Positions 19,533-29,568 of a stretch of DNA of 33,506 bases are shown one piece after another; position 1 is the first letter of the stretch; every line of letters begins with the position of its first letter. A program made the translations under genes and the position numbers. This stretch comes from Paracoccaceae bacterium (GTDB taxonomy: Bacteria > Pseudomonadota > Alphaproteobacteria > Rhodobacterales > Rhodobacteraceae). Below the pieces are notes generated by a model, which saw nothing but the letters and a program-made list of their open reading frames with translations, did not search any database and was not told where the DNA came from. The DNA lies in assembly GCA_009920815.1 (NCBI GenBank), contig RFZH01000003.1, positions 1 to 33,506 of the forward strand. Direction: 5' to 3'.

Positions 19533-20561
19533 ATGAAAATCGGAAATCGGGAAATCTCGGCGAACCATGCACCGCTGGTTATTGCGGAAATCGGTATTAA
19601 TCATGGCGGCGACCTAGAAGTTGCAAAGAATATGGTGCGCTTGGCCGCCGCGGCAGGTTGTGAATGTGTCAAACATCAAACACATATCGTCGAAGACGAA
19701 ATGACCAACGAAGCCAAATCAATTTTTCCGCCAAATGCAGATGTTTCAATTTGGGATGTTATGGCGCAATGCGCGTTGTCCTTGGACGATGAAGCAGAAT
19801 TAAAACGGTATACCGAAGAATTGGGTATGATTTGGATATCAACCCCGTTTTCAAGAGCAGCAGCAGATTTTCTAGAAGAGCTTGATGTGCCCGCCTACAA
19901 GATTGGTTCGGGTGAGGCCGACAATCTGCCATTAATCCGTCATATTGCCAAAAAAGGTAAGCCGGTGATTATGTCCACGGGCATGCAAAGCATCGATACG
20001 ATCCGTGCGAGCGTTCAGATATTAGAGGACGCAGGCACCGAATATGCCTTACTCGAATGTACAAATCTGTATCCTTCACCGCCCGAGATAGTCAGCCTGC
20101 AAGGTGTCACAGATTTGAAAAACGCGTTTCCAAATGCTGTCGTTGGATTTTCAGATCATTCCATCGGGCCCGAAATGGCCTTGGCGTCTGTTGCGCTTGG
20201 CGCATCTATTTTGGAACGGCACTACACAGATACGCGCTATCGTAAAGGACCAGACATATCATGTTCGATGGATCCTGCAGAGTTGCGATTTTTGATTGAT
20301 CGGTCGCGCGAAATTCACACTGCGTTGATGAACCCCAAACAACGGACCGGTCCCGAAGAAGATGTCTATCGGTTTGCACGTGCATCGGTCGTGGCGGATA
20401 AGGATCTTTCCGCCGGGAGTATCCTCACCGAGGCCGATATCTGGGCGCGCCGTCCCGGATCGGGCGAAATTGCTGGGTATGACTTTGATAAGGTTGTCGG
20501 AAAAACACTAAAAGTTTCAGTGCAACGCAATCAACAACTCAAATGGTCTGATTTCGAATAA
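19533..20561 (+). CDS. NeuB-family nonulosonic/sialic acid synthase with C-terminal SAF domain
   Basis: 342 aa. 'VIAEIGINHGGDLEVAKNMV', 'YKIGSGEADNLPLI', 'IMSTGMQ', 'ALLECTNLYPSP', 'VGFSDHSIG'; C-terminal 'SVVADKDLSAGSILTEADIWARRPGSGEI' (SAF/AFP-like). Confidence 0.88.
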   Translation: MKIGNREISANHAPLVIAEIGINHGGDLEVAKNMVRLAAAAGCECVKHQTHIVEDEMTNEAKSIFPPNADVSIWDVMAQCALSLDDEAELKRYTEELGMIWISTPFSRAAADFLEELDVPAYKIGSGEADNLPLIRHIAKKGKPVIMSTGMQSIDTIRASVQILEDAGTEYALLECTNLYPSPPEIVSLQGVTDLKNAFPNAVVGFSDHSIGPEMALASVALGASILERHYTDTRYRKGPDISCSMDPAELRFLIDRSREIHTALMNPKQRTGPEEDVYRFARASVVADKDLSAGSILTEADIWARRPGSGEIAGYDFDKVVGKTLKVSVQRNQQLKWSDFE

Positions 20562-20563
20562 TT

Positions 20564-21199
20564 TCAGGCGCCGACAAACGCGCGCATGTGAAAGCGTGCT
20601 TGGCTTGGGTGGCGCTTTAACGTGTAAGGGCATGCCCTGCGCGCAAGGCAACCTGACATCAGGTTGTCTTTCCCGTCTGGCGAAAGAACGTGCGATTTGC
20701 ATCTTTCGGCAGCATAACCTTCACCATCAAATGCCTGTACTGGACACGTCCTGAGGCAAGGTGCGTCACAGCCGTCACATGGCGATCCTGTTGTGGGTGG
20801 CAGGTCATTTATCACATGATTAAAGCCCAACGCCCCGCGAAAAGCCACAAACAATCCCGCGTGGCGATCCACCAACAAGCGGATGGGCGATTGATGTACC
20901 TGTCCGGTTGCTAAGGCCCATTGAAAAAATGGTTGGAACGGCGGTCCGCCAAAAGGAAAATATGCTGTCGCTGTTAACTCATCTGCAAGCTGACCGATCA
21001 CCCGCGTTGACCAGCGATCCATAGGGTGGGGCTTTTCATCGTGGTATTCATCGGACCGCGCAAAAATATCCCAAAATGCGGGTTCATCTGGGGCGATCAG
21101 GACGATTGTTTTTGCAGGTTTGCCATCTTGTGGGCAAAATCCCCCTGCGGCCCGCAAGCCTAGATCCCCCAATATTATCTGCAGATCGTCCCAGTTCAT
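20564..21199 (-). CDS. 4Fe-4S ferredoxin-like protein (QueG-like C-terminal cluster region)
   Basis: Start reassigned to 'MNWDDLQIILGDLG' (ATGA overlap with the upstream gene). Cysteine motif 'CDGCDAPCLRTCPVQAF' and later 'CLARRACPY'. Confidence 0.75.
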   Translation of the reverse strand: MNWDDLQIILGDLGLRAAGGFCPQDGKPAKTIVLIAPDEPAFWDIFARSDEYHDEKPHPMDRWSTRVIGQLADELTATAYFPFGGPPFQPFFQWALATGQVHQSPIRLLVDRHAGLFVAFRGALGFNHVINDLPPTTGSPCDGCDAPCLRTCPVQAFDGEGYAAERCKSHVLSPDGKDNLMSGCLARRACPYTLKRHPSQARFHMRAFVGA

Positions 21200-21990
21200 C
21201 TGCGTCGAAACGGCAACCACAGCGCCCAGCTCAATTTATTGGGGGCATCGTCTTGCCACTGCAGCCCGATCTGCATGTCTTGGTGACCCTGTGCAGGTTG
21301 GGCCGTATACGTTCTGAATATGCGATCCCAAATGGACAAGGCAAAGCCGTAATTGCTATCATGTTCATGACGATGGACCGAATGATGGACGCGATGCATG
21401 TCGGGCGTTACAAAAATCAACCGTACAATCCGATCCAGCCAAAGGGGAAGGCGAATGTTTGCATGGTTGAACATCGCCGATCCATTTAACAGAACCTCGA
21501 ACAAAATGATTGCGATTGCTGATGGCCCAATGACATAGACCAAGCCAATTTTTATTCCCATGGACAGAGCGATTTCCAAGGGGTGAAAGCGAATGGCCGT
21601 TGTGACATCCAAATCGCGATCGGAATGATGTACGCGATGCAGTCGCCATAACAATGGAACTTTGTGCGTCACAAGATGCTGTAGCCAGATGGCAAAGTCA
21701 AAAATCGCAACGGCCACTAAAACTTCGATCCAAGGCGATAAGGAGACGGTATTCAAGATGCCAAAACCCTGCCGTCCCGCATCTATGGCCGCACCTACTG
21801 CCAAGAGGGGCACTGCAAAATTAAGCGCGCGCGTGGCCAAAGTATTCACAATCGAAAGACCCCAATTTGTGATCCATCGACGGCCACGAGACGTTGTCAA
21901 CGGACGGCGCGGCGCATAGGTTTCGATGACGGCAAAAACCACAAAAAGGCCAAAAAAAACACCAAGCCGTATGAGGTTTTCATGGATCAT
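21196..21990 (-). CDS. Sterol desaturase / fatty acid hydroxylase family protein
   Basis: Start reassigned to 'MIHENLIRLGVFF'. Histidine boxes 'WLQHLVTHK', 'HRVHHSDRDLD', 'HRVHHSVHRHEHDSNYG'. Confidence 0.9.
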   Translation of the reverse strand: MIHENLIRLGVFFGLFVVFAVIETYAPRRPLTTSRGRRWITNWGLSIVNTLATRALNFAVPLLAVGAAIDAGRQGFGILNTVSLSPWIEVLVAVAIFDFAIWLQHLVTHKVPLLWRLHRVHHSDRDLDVTTAIRFHPLEIALSMGIKIGLVYVIGPSAIAIILFEVLLNGSAMFNHANIRLPLWLDRIVRLIFVTPDMHRVHHSVHRHEHDSNYGFALSIWDRIFRTYTAQPAQGHQDMQIGLQWQDDAPNKLSWALWLPFRRR

Positions 21991-21995
21991 TGCGG

Positions 21996-22859
21996 TTATC
22001 CCAAGCGGATGATTGAACCCGCGCCATGTTCTGTGAACAATTCCAGCAAACATGCATTTGGCGCGCGACCATCCAAAATTACGACAGCCCGTGTCCCGCC
22101 TTCGAGCGCGTCAAGTGCTGTTTCGGTTTTAGGAATCATGCCTCCAGCAATCGTGCCATCTGCGGTCATGTCGCGAATTTGTTTCGCGTTCAATTCGGTC
22201 AAGACTTCGCCTTCACCGTTTTTAACGCCGCTGACATCTGTTAATAACAACAAACGATCTGCCTTCAACGACGCTGCGATTGCGCCGGCGGCTGTATCGC
22301 CATTGATGTTAAATGTCTCACCATTTTCACCCGCACCTAAGGGCGCGATGACTGGGATCAATCCATTTTCAAACAGTGTGCGAATGACCTGCGGATTGAC
22401 TTCTGATGGTGTGCCCACCAGCCCCAGTTCAGGGTTGGTTTGGGTGCAAGTAATCAGATTTGCGTCTTTGCCTGACAGCCCGACGGCACGACCGCCCTGG
22501 CGATTAATAGCTTGAACAATGCGCTTGTTCACGGTTCCTGATAGAACCATTTCCACAACTTCCATGGTCTTTTCGTCGGTCACACGCTTGCCGTTCACAA
22601 ATTCAGATTTGATTTCTAACTTGTCTAATAGCGCATTGATCATTGGCCCACCGCCATGAACGATCACCGGGTTTATACCAACTTGGCGCATCAAGACGAC
22701 ATCGCGCGCAAAGCTTTCCATGCCTTCGTCACTGCCCATTGCGTGCCCGCCAAGTTTGATAACGATGATGGCATTTGTGTAACGTTGTAAATATGGCAGA
22801 GCCTGTGAGAGGGTCCGTGCCGTAGCAATCCAATCGCGATTCATGTCTTGTTTCTTCAT
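21996..22859 (-). CDS. argB: Acetylglutamate kinase
   Basis: 287 aa. '[10 protein letters not shown]', '[15 protein letters not shown]', '[10 protein letters not shown]', '[12 protein letters not shown]', 'DVSGVKN'. Confidence 0.97.
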   Translation of the reverse strand: MKKQDMNRDWIATARTLSQALPYLQRYTNAIIVIKLGGHAMGSDEGMESFARDVVLMRQVGINPVIVHGGGPMINALLDKLEIKSEFVNGKRVTDEKTMEVVEMVLSGTVNKRIVQAINRQGGRAVGLSGKDANLITCTQTNPELGLVGTPSEVNPQVIRTLFENGLIPVIAPLGAGENGETFNINGDTAAGAIAASLKADRLLLLTDVSGVKNGEGEVLTELNAKQIRDMTADGTIAGGMIPKTETALDALEGGTRAVVILDGRAPNACLLELFTEHGAGSIIRLG

Positions 22860-22917
22860 GTTTAAATCTCGGGTTTACGCAATAGTTCTGCGCGATTTAT
22901 GACCTGTTCGCAAGTCA

Positions 22918-23568
22918 TCATACCAAAGTTGCTATTGTCGATCGCAAGGTGTCAATGCCCCATCCTTTTTCTGACGATGTCACGATTATTTCTGGATAGG
23001 CGGCAGGATGTTTGGACAATGCTTCGCGGATCTGTCGCAAGATTGGGTCGCGTTCTTTATCTTTGACTTTGTCTGCTTTGGTGACAACGCATTGAAACGT
23101 GACGGCTGAGGTATCAAGCAGTTTCAATATGTCTTCGTCGACTTTTTTGATGCCATGGCGGTGATCGATCAAGACAAAAGCGCGACGCAGAGATTGGCGA
23201 CCAGAAAGATATTGTTTCAACAACGCTTGCCATTTCTCTACGATCGCTAATGGTGCATTCGCATAACCATAGCCTGGAAGGTCAACCAAATAATGGCTTT
23301 CGGCTGCGGTGAAAAAGTTTATCTCTTGTGTTCGTCCGGGTGTGTTTGATGCGCGCGCGAGATTTTTGCGACCCGTCAGAGCATTGATCAAACTAGATTT
23401 CCCAACGTTAGATCGACCTGCGAAACAAACCTCCATTCGGTCAGCCGGCGGCAGACCTGACATTGCAACCACACCTTTCAAAAATTCGGTTTCTCCCGCA
23501 AACAAAAGGCGTCCTTGTTCACGGATGATGTCATCTGGCTCGTCGGCAATTGGAAACGGAAGGTTCAT
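22918..23568 (-). CDS. engB: Ribosome biogenesis GTPase YihA/YsxC (EngB)
   Basis: 216 aa. 'FAGRSNVGKSSLINALTGRKNLARASNTPGRTQEINFF', 'DLPGYGYA', 'VVTKADK'. Confidence 0.96.
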   Translation of the reverse strand: MNLPFPIADEPDDIIREQGRLLFAGETEFLKGVVAMSGLPPADRMEVCFAGRSNVGKSSLINALTGRKNLARASNTPGRTQEINFFTAAESHYLVDLPGYGYANAPLAIVEKWQALLKQYLSGRQSLRRAFVLIDHRHGIKKVDEDILKLLDTSAVTFQCVVTKADKVKDKERDPILRQIREALSKHPAAYPEIIVTSSEKGWGIDTLRSTIATLV

Positions 23569-24308
23569 AGGTCTACCTCAACTGGATCAGTCGGGCGCAA
23601 AGTCCCTGATGTTTTTGCAATAGCATATACAGTAAAGTCTTGATGCCCAAGGGCATTCAATGCGGCCAATGTATCTGCGTCACGTTGTCCTGTGTCAGGA
23701 TTTGACGTCGTCGCCAAGCAGCGCCGAACAGGTTCTTTAATTTCAAACTCAATTGAACCGATGCGGATTGTTTTTCCGATCCAGCCAAATTCGGCCCATG
23801 GCTCTGCTCCGTCGATCCATAGATTACAACGCCATCTCAGATGCGATAGATCAAATCCCATACGTTTAGCGAGGTCTCGATTGGACGCGAGATTGCCGAT
23901 TGAAATGGACGGATAGTCTGTATCGGTCATGGCCCGTTCTTGTGCACGCACCAGACGAAAGGATTGCGCCCGGTTTGATGGGACCATCCCGCGCGTCCAA
24001 TCTATGAATGGTTGGCTATCCACGTCAGGACAAAAAGTTAGAGCTTTGCGTTCGGGGTGACTAAGCGTAACAGTCGCTCCATCAGCGCTAAATTCTGAGT
24101 TTATTGCCATCAACTGCGGCGCTTTGGCCCCAATCGTAAAGTTGTTGCAGCTGACCCAACGTGATCCATCGGCATCTGACGCATCATGCACAACCGCCCA
24201 ATGACGATCGCGGGGCAAAGATTGCCCCGCGGTCACGGAAATTTCCGAAAGCTGTTCCCGAGAATGTGATTTAATCGGGTACCGCCATATTTCGGACAGC
24301 GTTATCAT
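23565..24308 (-). CDS. MOSC domain-containing protein
   Basis: 247 aa. N-terminal 'IWRYPIKSHSREQL', 'LSHLRWRCNLWIDGAEPWAEFGWIGKTIRIGSIEFEIKEPVRRC'. 4-nt overlaps with both neighbours. Confidence 0.92.
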   Translation of the reverse strand: MITLSEIWRYPIKSHSREQLSEISVTAGQSLPRDRHWAVVHDASDADGSRWVSCNNFTIGAKAPQLMAINSEFSADGATVTLSHPERKALTFCPDVDSQPFIDWTRGMVPSNRAQSFRLVRAQERAMTDTDYPSISIGNLASNRDLAKRMGFDLSHLRWRCNLWIDGAEPWAEFGWIGKTIRIGSIEFEIKEPVRRCLATTSNPDTGQRDADTLAALNALGHQDFTVYAIAKTSGTLRPTDPVEVDL

Positions 24309-26098
24309 TTTGCGGGTTTTTTCCGCTTTAGCCCTGATTTTATATTTCCAAATACATCAGGTTTGATGCCTTGGGCCCGCATGATCAAATATTGTTGGGT
24401 AAATGTGATCATGTTGTTGGCGATCCAGTAGATGACCAAGCCGCTGGCAAAGGTGCCGAGCATGAACATAAAGACCCATGGCATCCATGCAAAGATCATA
24501 GCTTGCGTTGGATCAGTGGGGGCTGGGTTCAGTTTTTGCTGTAGCCACATCGAAATGCCCAACAAGATTGGTAGCACGCCTAGTGAAATAATCGACAACA
24601 GGCTATCAGGCGACGGTGCAGCGAATGGCAATAGGCCAAACAGGTTCAAGATTGACGACGGATCTGGCGCTGACAAGTCTTTGATCCAGCCAACCCAAGG
24701 TGCATGGCGCAATTCAAGTGTTACGAAAATCACCTTGTAGAGCGAGAAAAAGATAGGGATCTGTAAAAGGATCGGCAAACAGCCAGAGGCAGGGTTTACC
24801 TTTTCTTTTTTGTACAGGGCCATCATCTCTTGTTGCAATTTGGCACGATCATCACCTGTGCGTTCTTTGATCTTTTCCATTTCTGGCTGAAGGGCTTTCA
24901 TTTTTGCCATGGAAACGCTGGATTTATATGCCAACGGGAACAACAAAGCCTTGATTATGATGGTCAGGCCGATGATCGCCCAGCCCATATTGCCGATTAG
25001 CGAATTTAACCAATGCAAGACTGCAAACATAGGTTTGGTGATGAAAAAGAACCATCCCCAATCGATGCTGTCCAAGAAACCTGCGATTCCTGCATTTTCG
25101 TAGTTGCGGATGGTTTCCCATTCTTTTGCACCTGCAAAGAATTTTGTCGTGGTGGATACCTGCATTCCGTCCGCAACAGTCTGAGGGGCCATCACCGCCT
25201 CGGCCTGAAAAATGTTAGAGGATGGATAATATTTACCTGTCGAACGGAACCCAATTCCAGACTCCGGAATAAGCGTCGTCATCCAAAAATGGTCGGTAAA
25301 TCCAATCCAGCCTTGATCGGCCACCTCGATACGAACAGCGTTTGTACCTTCTCGGTCATCAATGCTGTAGCCTTCCATTGTGCCGTAGTCATCTTCGGCC
25401 AATTCGCCGTCCGACATTCGAACAAGACCTTCGTGCAATATGAAAAAGTTTTTGACGTCAGCCGGAATACCATGACGGCGGATTAAACCATAAGGACGCA
25501 AAGAAACCTCTTGGCCTGATGTGTTTTTCACCCGCTGTTCTACGGAAAACATATAGTTTTCATCGACAGAGATCACGCGTTCAAAATTCAGGCCTTTGCC
25601 ATTCGACCAAACCAGCGTGACAGGTGTTTGGGTTGTCAGCGTGTCGTTGCCCGATACTGTCCAAACCGTCTCTGGGTTTGGAACGTCTGGCGCGCCCGCG
25701 CCCGACAACGCAGCCCAGCCAAAGGCTGAGTAATAGGCTTCGTCTTGCCCGACAGGTTTTAGCAAAGTCACCTCTGGGGTCGTGGGATCAACTTCGACAT
25801 GATAGTCCAGTAACTTTAGGTCATCGATCCGGCCACCGGTGGTAGAGATTGAACCGATGACGCGATCTGTTTTGATTGGCAGGCGGATTGTTTGGGCGGC
25901 CTGAACTGTTTCTGGTTGAACCGACAGCTCGCTAGACGTAACAGGCGTTGTAGATGCCGTATTGTTTTGCGTCGAAATAGTTGTCTCTTGTTCGGTCTGT
26001 GGTGTTGGTTCTGGCGGTGGGAACATAATGAACCACACCACGATGACAACAAAGCTCAGTACAGAAGCTAAGATGAGATTTTTATTCTGATCGTCCAT
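24305..26098 (-). CDS. yidC: Membrane protein insertase YidC
   Basis: 597 aa. 'MDDQNKNLILASVLSFVVIVVWFIMFPPP', 'ALLFPLAYKSSVSMAKMKALQPEMEKIKERTGDDR', 'KEKVNPASGCLPILLQIPIFFSLYKV'. Confidence 0.97.
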   Translation of the reverse strand: MDDQNKNLILASVLSFVVIVVWFIMFPPPEPTPQTEQETTISTQNNTASTTPVTSSELSVQPETVQAAQTIRLPIKTDRVIGSISTTGGRIDDLKLLDYHVEVDPTTPEVTLLKPVGQDEAYYSAFGWAALSGAGAPDVPNPETVWTVSGNDTLTTQTPVTLVWSNGKGLNFERVISVDENYMFSVEQRVKNTSGQEVSLRPYGLIRRHGIPADVKNFFILHEGLVRMSDGELAEDDYGTMEGYSIDDREGTNAVRIEVADQGWIGFTDHFWMTTLIPESGIGFRSTGKYYPSSNIFQAEAVMAPQTVADGMQVSTTTKFFAGAKEWETIRNYENAGIAGFLDSIDWGWFFFITKPMFAVLHWLNSLIGNMGWAIIGLTIIIKALLFPLAYKSSVSMAKMKALQPEMEKIKERTGDDRAKLQQEMMALYKKEKVNPASGCLPILLQIPIFFSLYKVIFVTLELRHAPWVGWIKDLSAPDPSSILNLFGLLPFAAPSPDSLLSIISLGVLPILLGISMWLQQKLNPAPTDPTQAMIFAWMPWVFMFMLGTFASGLVIYWIANNMITFTQQYLIMRAQGIKPDVFGNIKSGLKRKKPAK

Positions 26099-26222
26099 AG
26101 GGGAATGCCGCCTGTCCGTTGATATTTGGTCTAGGGTTCAACAGAGTCAGGTAGCAAAGGTCAAGTGCAATTCAAGTAGTTTTTGCCCTATCGCAGCTAT
26201 TCGCCGAATTATTCCATCAATT

Positions 26223-27728
26223 TTAGGCGATTTTTGATGTCGTGCGACGTGCGTTTGAATAATTTTTGATCCATGTCGGGACTGACTGCGCTGGCATTGC
26301 TTTTGCAATTGCAAAGCCTTGAATTGCATCAACGCCTTGTCGCACCGCTTCGACCTGTTCTGCAATCGTTTCGATTCCCTCGGCAACGACCTGTAAATCC
26401 ATTTGATGTGCCATCGCGATCATAGCCGCCAAAAGTCGTTGCTGGCGTTCGTCTTGATCACAATTGGTCAGGAAGCTTCGGTCTATTTTAATCCGATGAA
26501 GCGTAAGATGGCGCAACGATGGGATCGAGGCATTTCCCGTTCCAAAATCATCTAGATCAATGCTGCAACCGATTTTTGCAAGCGACAAAATATTTTTGGC
26601 AATGATCGTGTCGGGGGATGAGACAATAACATTTTCAACGACCTCAAGGATCAGGTGTTTTGGATCAATACCTGCATTCACAAGATGCCACTTGATGCGC
26701 TTTGCCAAATTGGGGTCGTTTAGGTCGTCAACGCTTAGGTTAACGCTGACTGTCTCAACCGCCAGCCCTGCGTTGTTCCAGGTTTTCAAGGCGCATAGCG
26801 ACTGGGAAATCATATGATCTGTGAGCGCTGTCATCTGTCCCGAAGATTTCAAAACGTCCAGAAACTTCATCGGCGGTATGATCTTACCGGCAGATGTTGT
26901 CCAACGTGCAAGCGCTTCGAACCCTTTCACTTGGCCGGTAAAACCGCATATCTGGGGTTGGAAATGCGCTACGATTTCGCCACGATCAAGTGCCTTTTTC
27001 AGCTCGGGCGCAGTTGGTCTTTGGTCGAAGGATTTAACAGAACCCCCGCCTTGAGAGAAAAATCGTACTTGTCCAGCGCCTTGGTCTTGGGCGACTTTAT
27101 TGGCAACAATCGCCGCACGACACAGATCTTTTGACGAATTGACCACATCCATCTGTGTGTCGGCGATGCCAATTGTAATGCTGAAATAGTGTGGGCGTTC
27201 GCCGATTAATACGGCCGGATCCACCGCGCGCTGCAAACGTTCAGAAATCGAAAGAGTGGTGTTTATATCAAAAATTCCACGCATTGAAACGGCTATAAAG
27301 AAACGGTCATCTGCTGTGTACACCACTAAATCATCATGGCGCACGGCACTGGCCAGTCTGTCATAAATGGAAATGATTGCGGCTGTTTTAGTGGCTTTTG
27401 AATGTTTTTGCGCCCAAGCAGAGAACCCGTCAATTTCGATTGCGAATAAAATACATGGCGTATGAGCACCTATCGCAACCAGTGGGTCGAGATTTGTTAA
27501 CAGATAGGGTGTTGTGCGATATAGCTGACGACCCATGGTTGGCTGAGGTGGGCGCGGCTCGGACGCAATTAAAACGATTAGCGAGCCAATCGTTCCAAAA
27601 GCAAGTGCAAAGACTATTTCTGTGTTGATGGCCACAACCGAACACAACAGCGGTATTGTGACAATCGCCGTCCGTTTTGTATGATTTCGGACTTGCCCCC
27701 AAAGACGGTCCCGTAAAATATATGTCAT
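26223..27728 (-). CDS. Membrane-anchored protein with degenerate GGDEF and intact-looking EAL domain (putative c-di-GMP phosphodiesterase)
   Basis: 501 aa. GGDEF position reads 'YTADDRFFIAV' (degenerate). EAL motifs 'FEALARW', 'LDDFGTGNASIPSL', 'KIDRSF', 'VVAEGIET', 'QGFAIAKAMP'. Confidence 0.9.
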   Translation of the reverse strand: MTYILRDRLWGQVRNHTKRTAIVTIPLLCSVVAINTEIVFALAFGTIGSLIVLIASEPRPPQPTMGRQLYRTTPYLLTNLDPLVAIGAHTPCILFAIEIDGFSAWAQKHSKATKTAAIISIYDRLASAVRHDDLVVYTADDRFFIAVSMRGIFDINTTLSISERLQRAVDPAVLIGERPHYFSITIGIADTQMDVVNSSKDLCRAAIVANKVAQDQGAGQVRFFSQGGGSVKSFDQRPTAPELKKALDRGEIVAHFQPQICGFTGQVKGFEALARWTTSAGKIIPPMKFLDVLKSSGQMTALTDHMISQSLCALKTWNNAGLAVETVSVNLSVDDLNDPNLAKRIKWHLVNAGIDPKHLILEVVENVIVSSPDTIIAKNILSLAKIGCSIDLDDFGTGNASIPSLRHLTLHRIKIDRSFLTNCDQDERQQRLLAAMIAMAHQMDLQVVAEGIETIAEQVEAVRQGVDAIQGFAIAKAMPAQSVPTWIKNYSNARRTTSKIA

Positions 27729-27782
27729 AACTTTACCCCATTTAACGTGGGTAAATTATGCGAGACTTTATTAAGCTCTGCG

Positions 27783-28655
27783 TTAACGCAGTTTGGGAAT
27801 ATCTATCGAATTTTCATCAAATTCGGCTGACCCAAGCTCTAGTCCCTTGAAATCGAAAATGCGATCATCCAACATGTGGGATGGACGAATATTCATCAGA
27901 GACCGAAACATGACTTGTCTGCGCCCAGGACGATTTTTTTCCCAACCATCCAAGATTTGTTTTACCTGTTGACGTTGCAGACCATCTTGAGATCCGCACA
28001 AATCACAGGGGATGATGGGATAGTTCATCGAACGCGCAAATTTTTCGCAGTCTTCTTCTGCTACAAAGGCCAGCGGTCGATAAACGAACAAATCACCTTC
28101 TTCGTTCACCAATTTGGGCGGCATTGTTGCCAACCGACCACCATGAAAGAGGTTCATGAAAAACGTCTCTAACATGTCGTCGCGGTGATGGCCCAAAACG
28201 ATCGCCGAACAGCCTTCTTCGCGTGCAATGCGGTATAAATGACCACGCCGTAACCGCGAACACAGCGAACAATAGGTACGCCCTTGGGGGATTTTGTCGA
28301 CAACGACAGAGTAGGTATCTTGATATTCGATGCGATGGGGAACGCCCATATCCTCAAGGAATTTGGGCAAAACAGTCGATGGGAATCCGGGTTGTCCTTG
28401 ATCCAAATTACAGGCCAATAGATCCACGGGCAAAAGCCCGCGCCACTTTAATTCGTATAAAACCGCCAACAGCGTATAACTGTCCTTTCCACCAGAAAGG
28501 CAGACCAACCAACGTGCATCCCGCTCGATCATACCGTATTGTTCAATCGCGTCGCGCACATAGCGGACAATCCGCTTGCGCAGCTTTTTGAACTCGGTCG
28601 TCGATGGTGCGCCGTGAAACAAGGGGTGAATGTCGTCTAGATCAGGCGTGTCCAT
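27783..28655 (-). CDS. ttcA: tRNA 2-thiocytidine(32) synthetase
   Basis: 290 aa. '[12 protein letters not shown]' PP-loop, '[10 protein letters not shown]', '[20 protein letters not shown]', 'IPCDLCGSQ'. Confidence 0.95.
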   Translation of the reverse strand: MDTPDLDDIHPLFHGAPSTTEFKKLRKRIVRYVRDAIEQYGMIERDARWLVCLSGGKDSYTLLAVLYELKWRGLLPVDLLACNLDQGQPGFPSTVLPKFLEDMGVPHRIEYQDTYSVVVDKIPQGRTYCSLCSRLRRGHLYRIAREEGCSAIVLGHHRDDMLETFFMNLFHGGRLATMPPKLVNEEGDLFVYRPLAFVAEEDCEKFARSMNYPIIPCDLCGSQDGLQRQQVKQILDGWEKNRPGRRQVMFRSLMNIRPSHMLDDRIFDFKGLELGSAEFDENSIDIPKLR

Positions 28656-28893
28656 GTGGGTCCTCTTTATTCACTTTCGGGACTGGGTCATATCCACACC
28701 CACCCAACGGATTACAGCGCGCAATGCGTTTTGCCGCCATCCAGCCCCCTTTTAGTGCGCCATGTTCTTGCAGCGCGTCCAGGGCATATTGGCTGCATGT
28801 CGGTTGATATCGACAGTTGTACCCAATCCATGGCGAGAAAACCAGTCGATAGGCTCGGACGGGCAGAGCCATTATGCGCGCCATGAGTTTCAT
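28642..28893 (-). CDS. yidD: Membrane protein insertion efficiency factor YidD
   Basis: 83 aa. '[60 protein letters not shown]'. Confidence 0.96.
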   Translation of the reverse strand: MKLMARIMALPVRAYRLVFSPWIGYNCRYQPTCSQYALDALQEHGALKGGWMAAKRIARCNPLGGCGYDPVPKVNKEDPHGHA

Positions 28894-29333
28894 GGGCGCT
28901 GAATTGAATGTAGTTTTTGAAGTGCCAAGGTTGCGTCTTGGATCAGGCTATCGAAGTCTGCTTGTTCTGTGACCGTGTTACGTCCGACAAAGACGTAATC
29001 AAAACCAGCCTTTCCATGGCGCGTGACTACGGCTCTTGCTACTTCACGTAACCGGCGTTTTGCGCGATTACGGATCACTGCATTGCCAACCTTTTTGGAA
29101 CAGGTAAACCCAACACGCATTGTCGCATCATCATCGTTCCGCATGCGGGCCTGTACGAGCATACTGCGCATTGACTGGCGCAATGCCTTCGACGCAGCAA
29201 TAAAATCCGATCGTTTTTTTAGCACTTGGATATCAGACACAGAAAAAGACACCGCTTGCGAGGTATGAATTTCGTTCAGGATTTCCTGTGAAACCATGCT
29301 CTCGTTAGCGGCGTCTTTTTTAATCTTCGCCAA
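28890..29333 (-). CDS. rnpA: Ribonuclease P protein component (start uncertain)
   Basis: '[13 protein letters not shown]', '[26 protein letters not shown]' is the RnpA signature. Directly downstream of rpmH. The first ~35 aa may be over-extended. Confidence 0.93.
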   Translation of the reverse strand: MAKIKKDAANESMVSQEILNEIHTSQAVSFSVSDIQVLKKRSDFIAASKALRQSMRSMLVQARMRNDDDATMRVGFTCSKKVGNAVIRNRAKRRLREVARAVVTRHGKAGFDYVFVGRNTVTEQADFDSLIQDATLALQKLHSIQRP

Positions 29334-29341
29334 AGCGGGCG

Positions 29342-29476
29342 TTACGCGCTAAGCGCTTTCCGGCCACGTGCACGACGTGCGTTAAGGATTTTGCGGCCTG
29401 CTTTAGTTGCCATACGCGCACGAAAACCGTGGCGACGTTTGCGAACGAGGTTCGATGGTTGATAGGTGCGTTTCAT
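29342..29476 (-). CDS. rpmH: 50S ribosomal protein L34
   Basis: Not in the ORF track (44 aa). Minus-strand translation: [44 protein letters not shown]. Confidence 0.98.
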   Translation of the reverse strand: MKRTYQPSNLVRKRRHGFRARMATKAGRKILNARRARGRKALSA

Positions 29477-29540
29477 CGCTCCGACTCCGTAACTTTAAGG
29501 CGCAAAGAGATTCGCACCACATGTAAATCTAAGATGCCGC

Positions 29541-29568
29541 ATCTAAGCGACAATTAGGCATAAGTCAA
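29541..29568 (-). promoter_or_regulatory. Putative rpmH operon promoter
   Basis: Minus strand TTGACT (29568-29563), 16-nt spacer, TTAGAT (29546-29541), about 65 nt upstream of the rpmH ATG. Confidence 0.6.
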
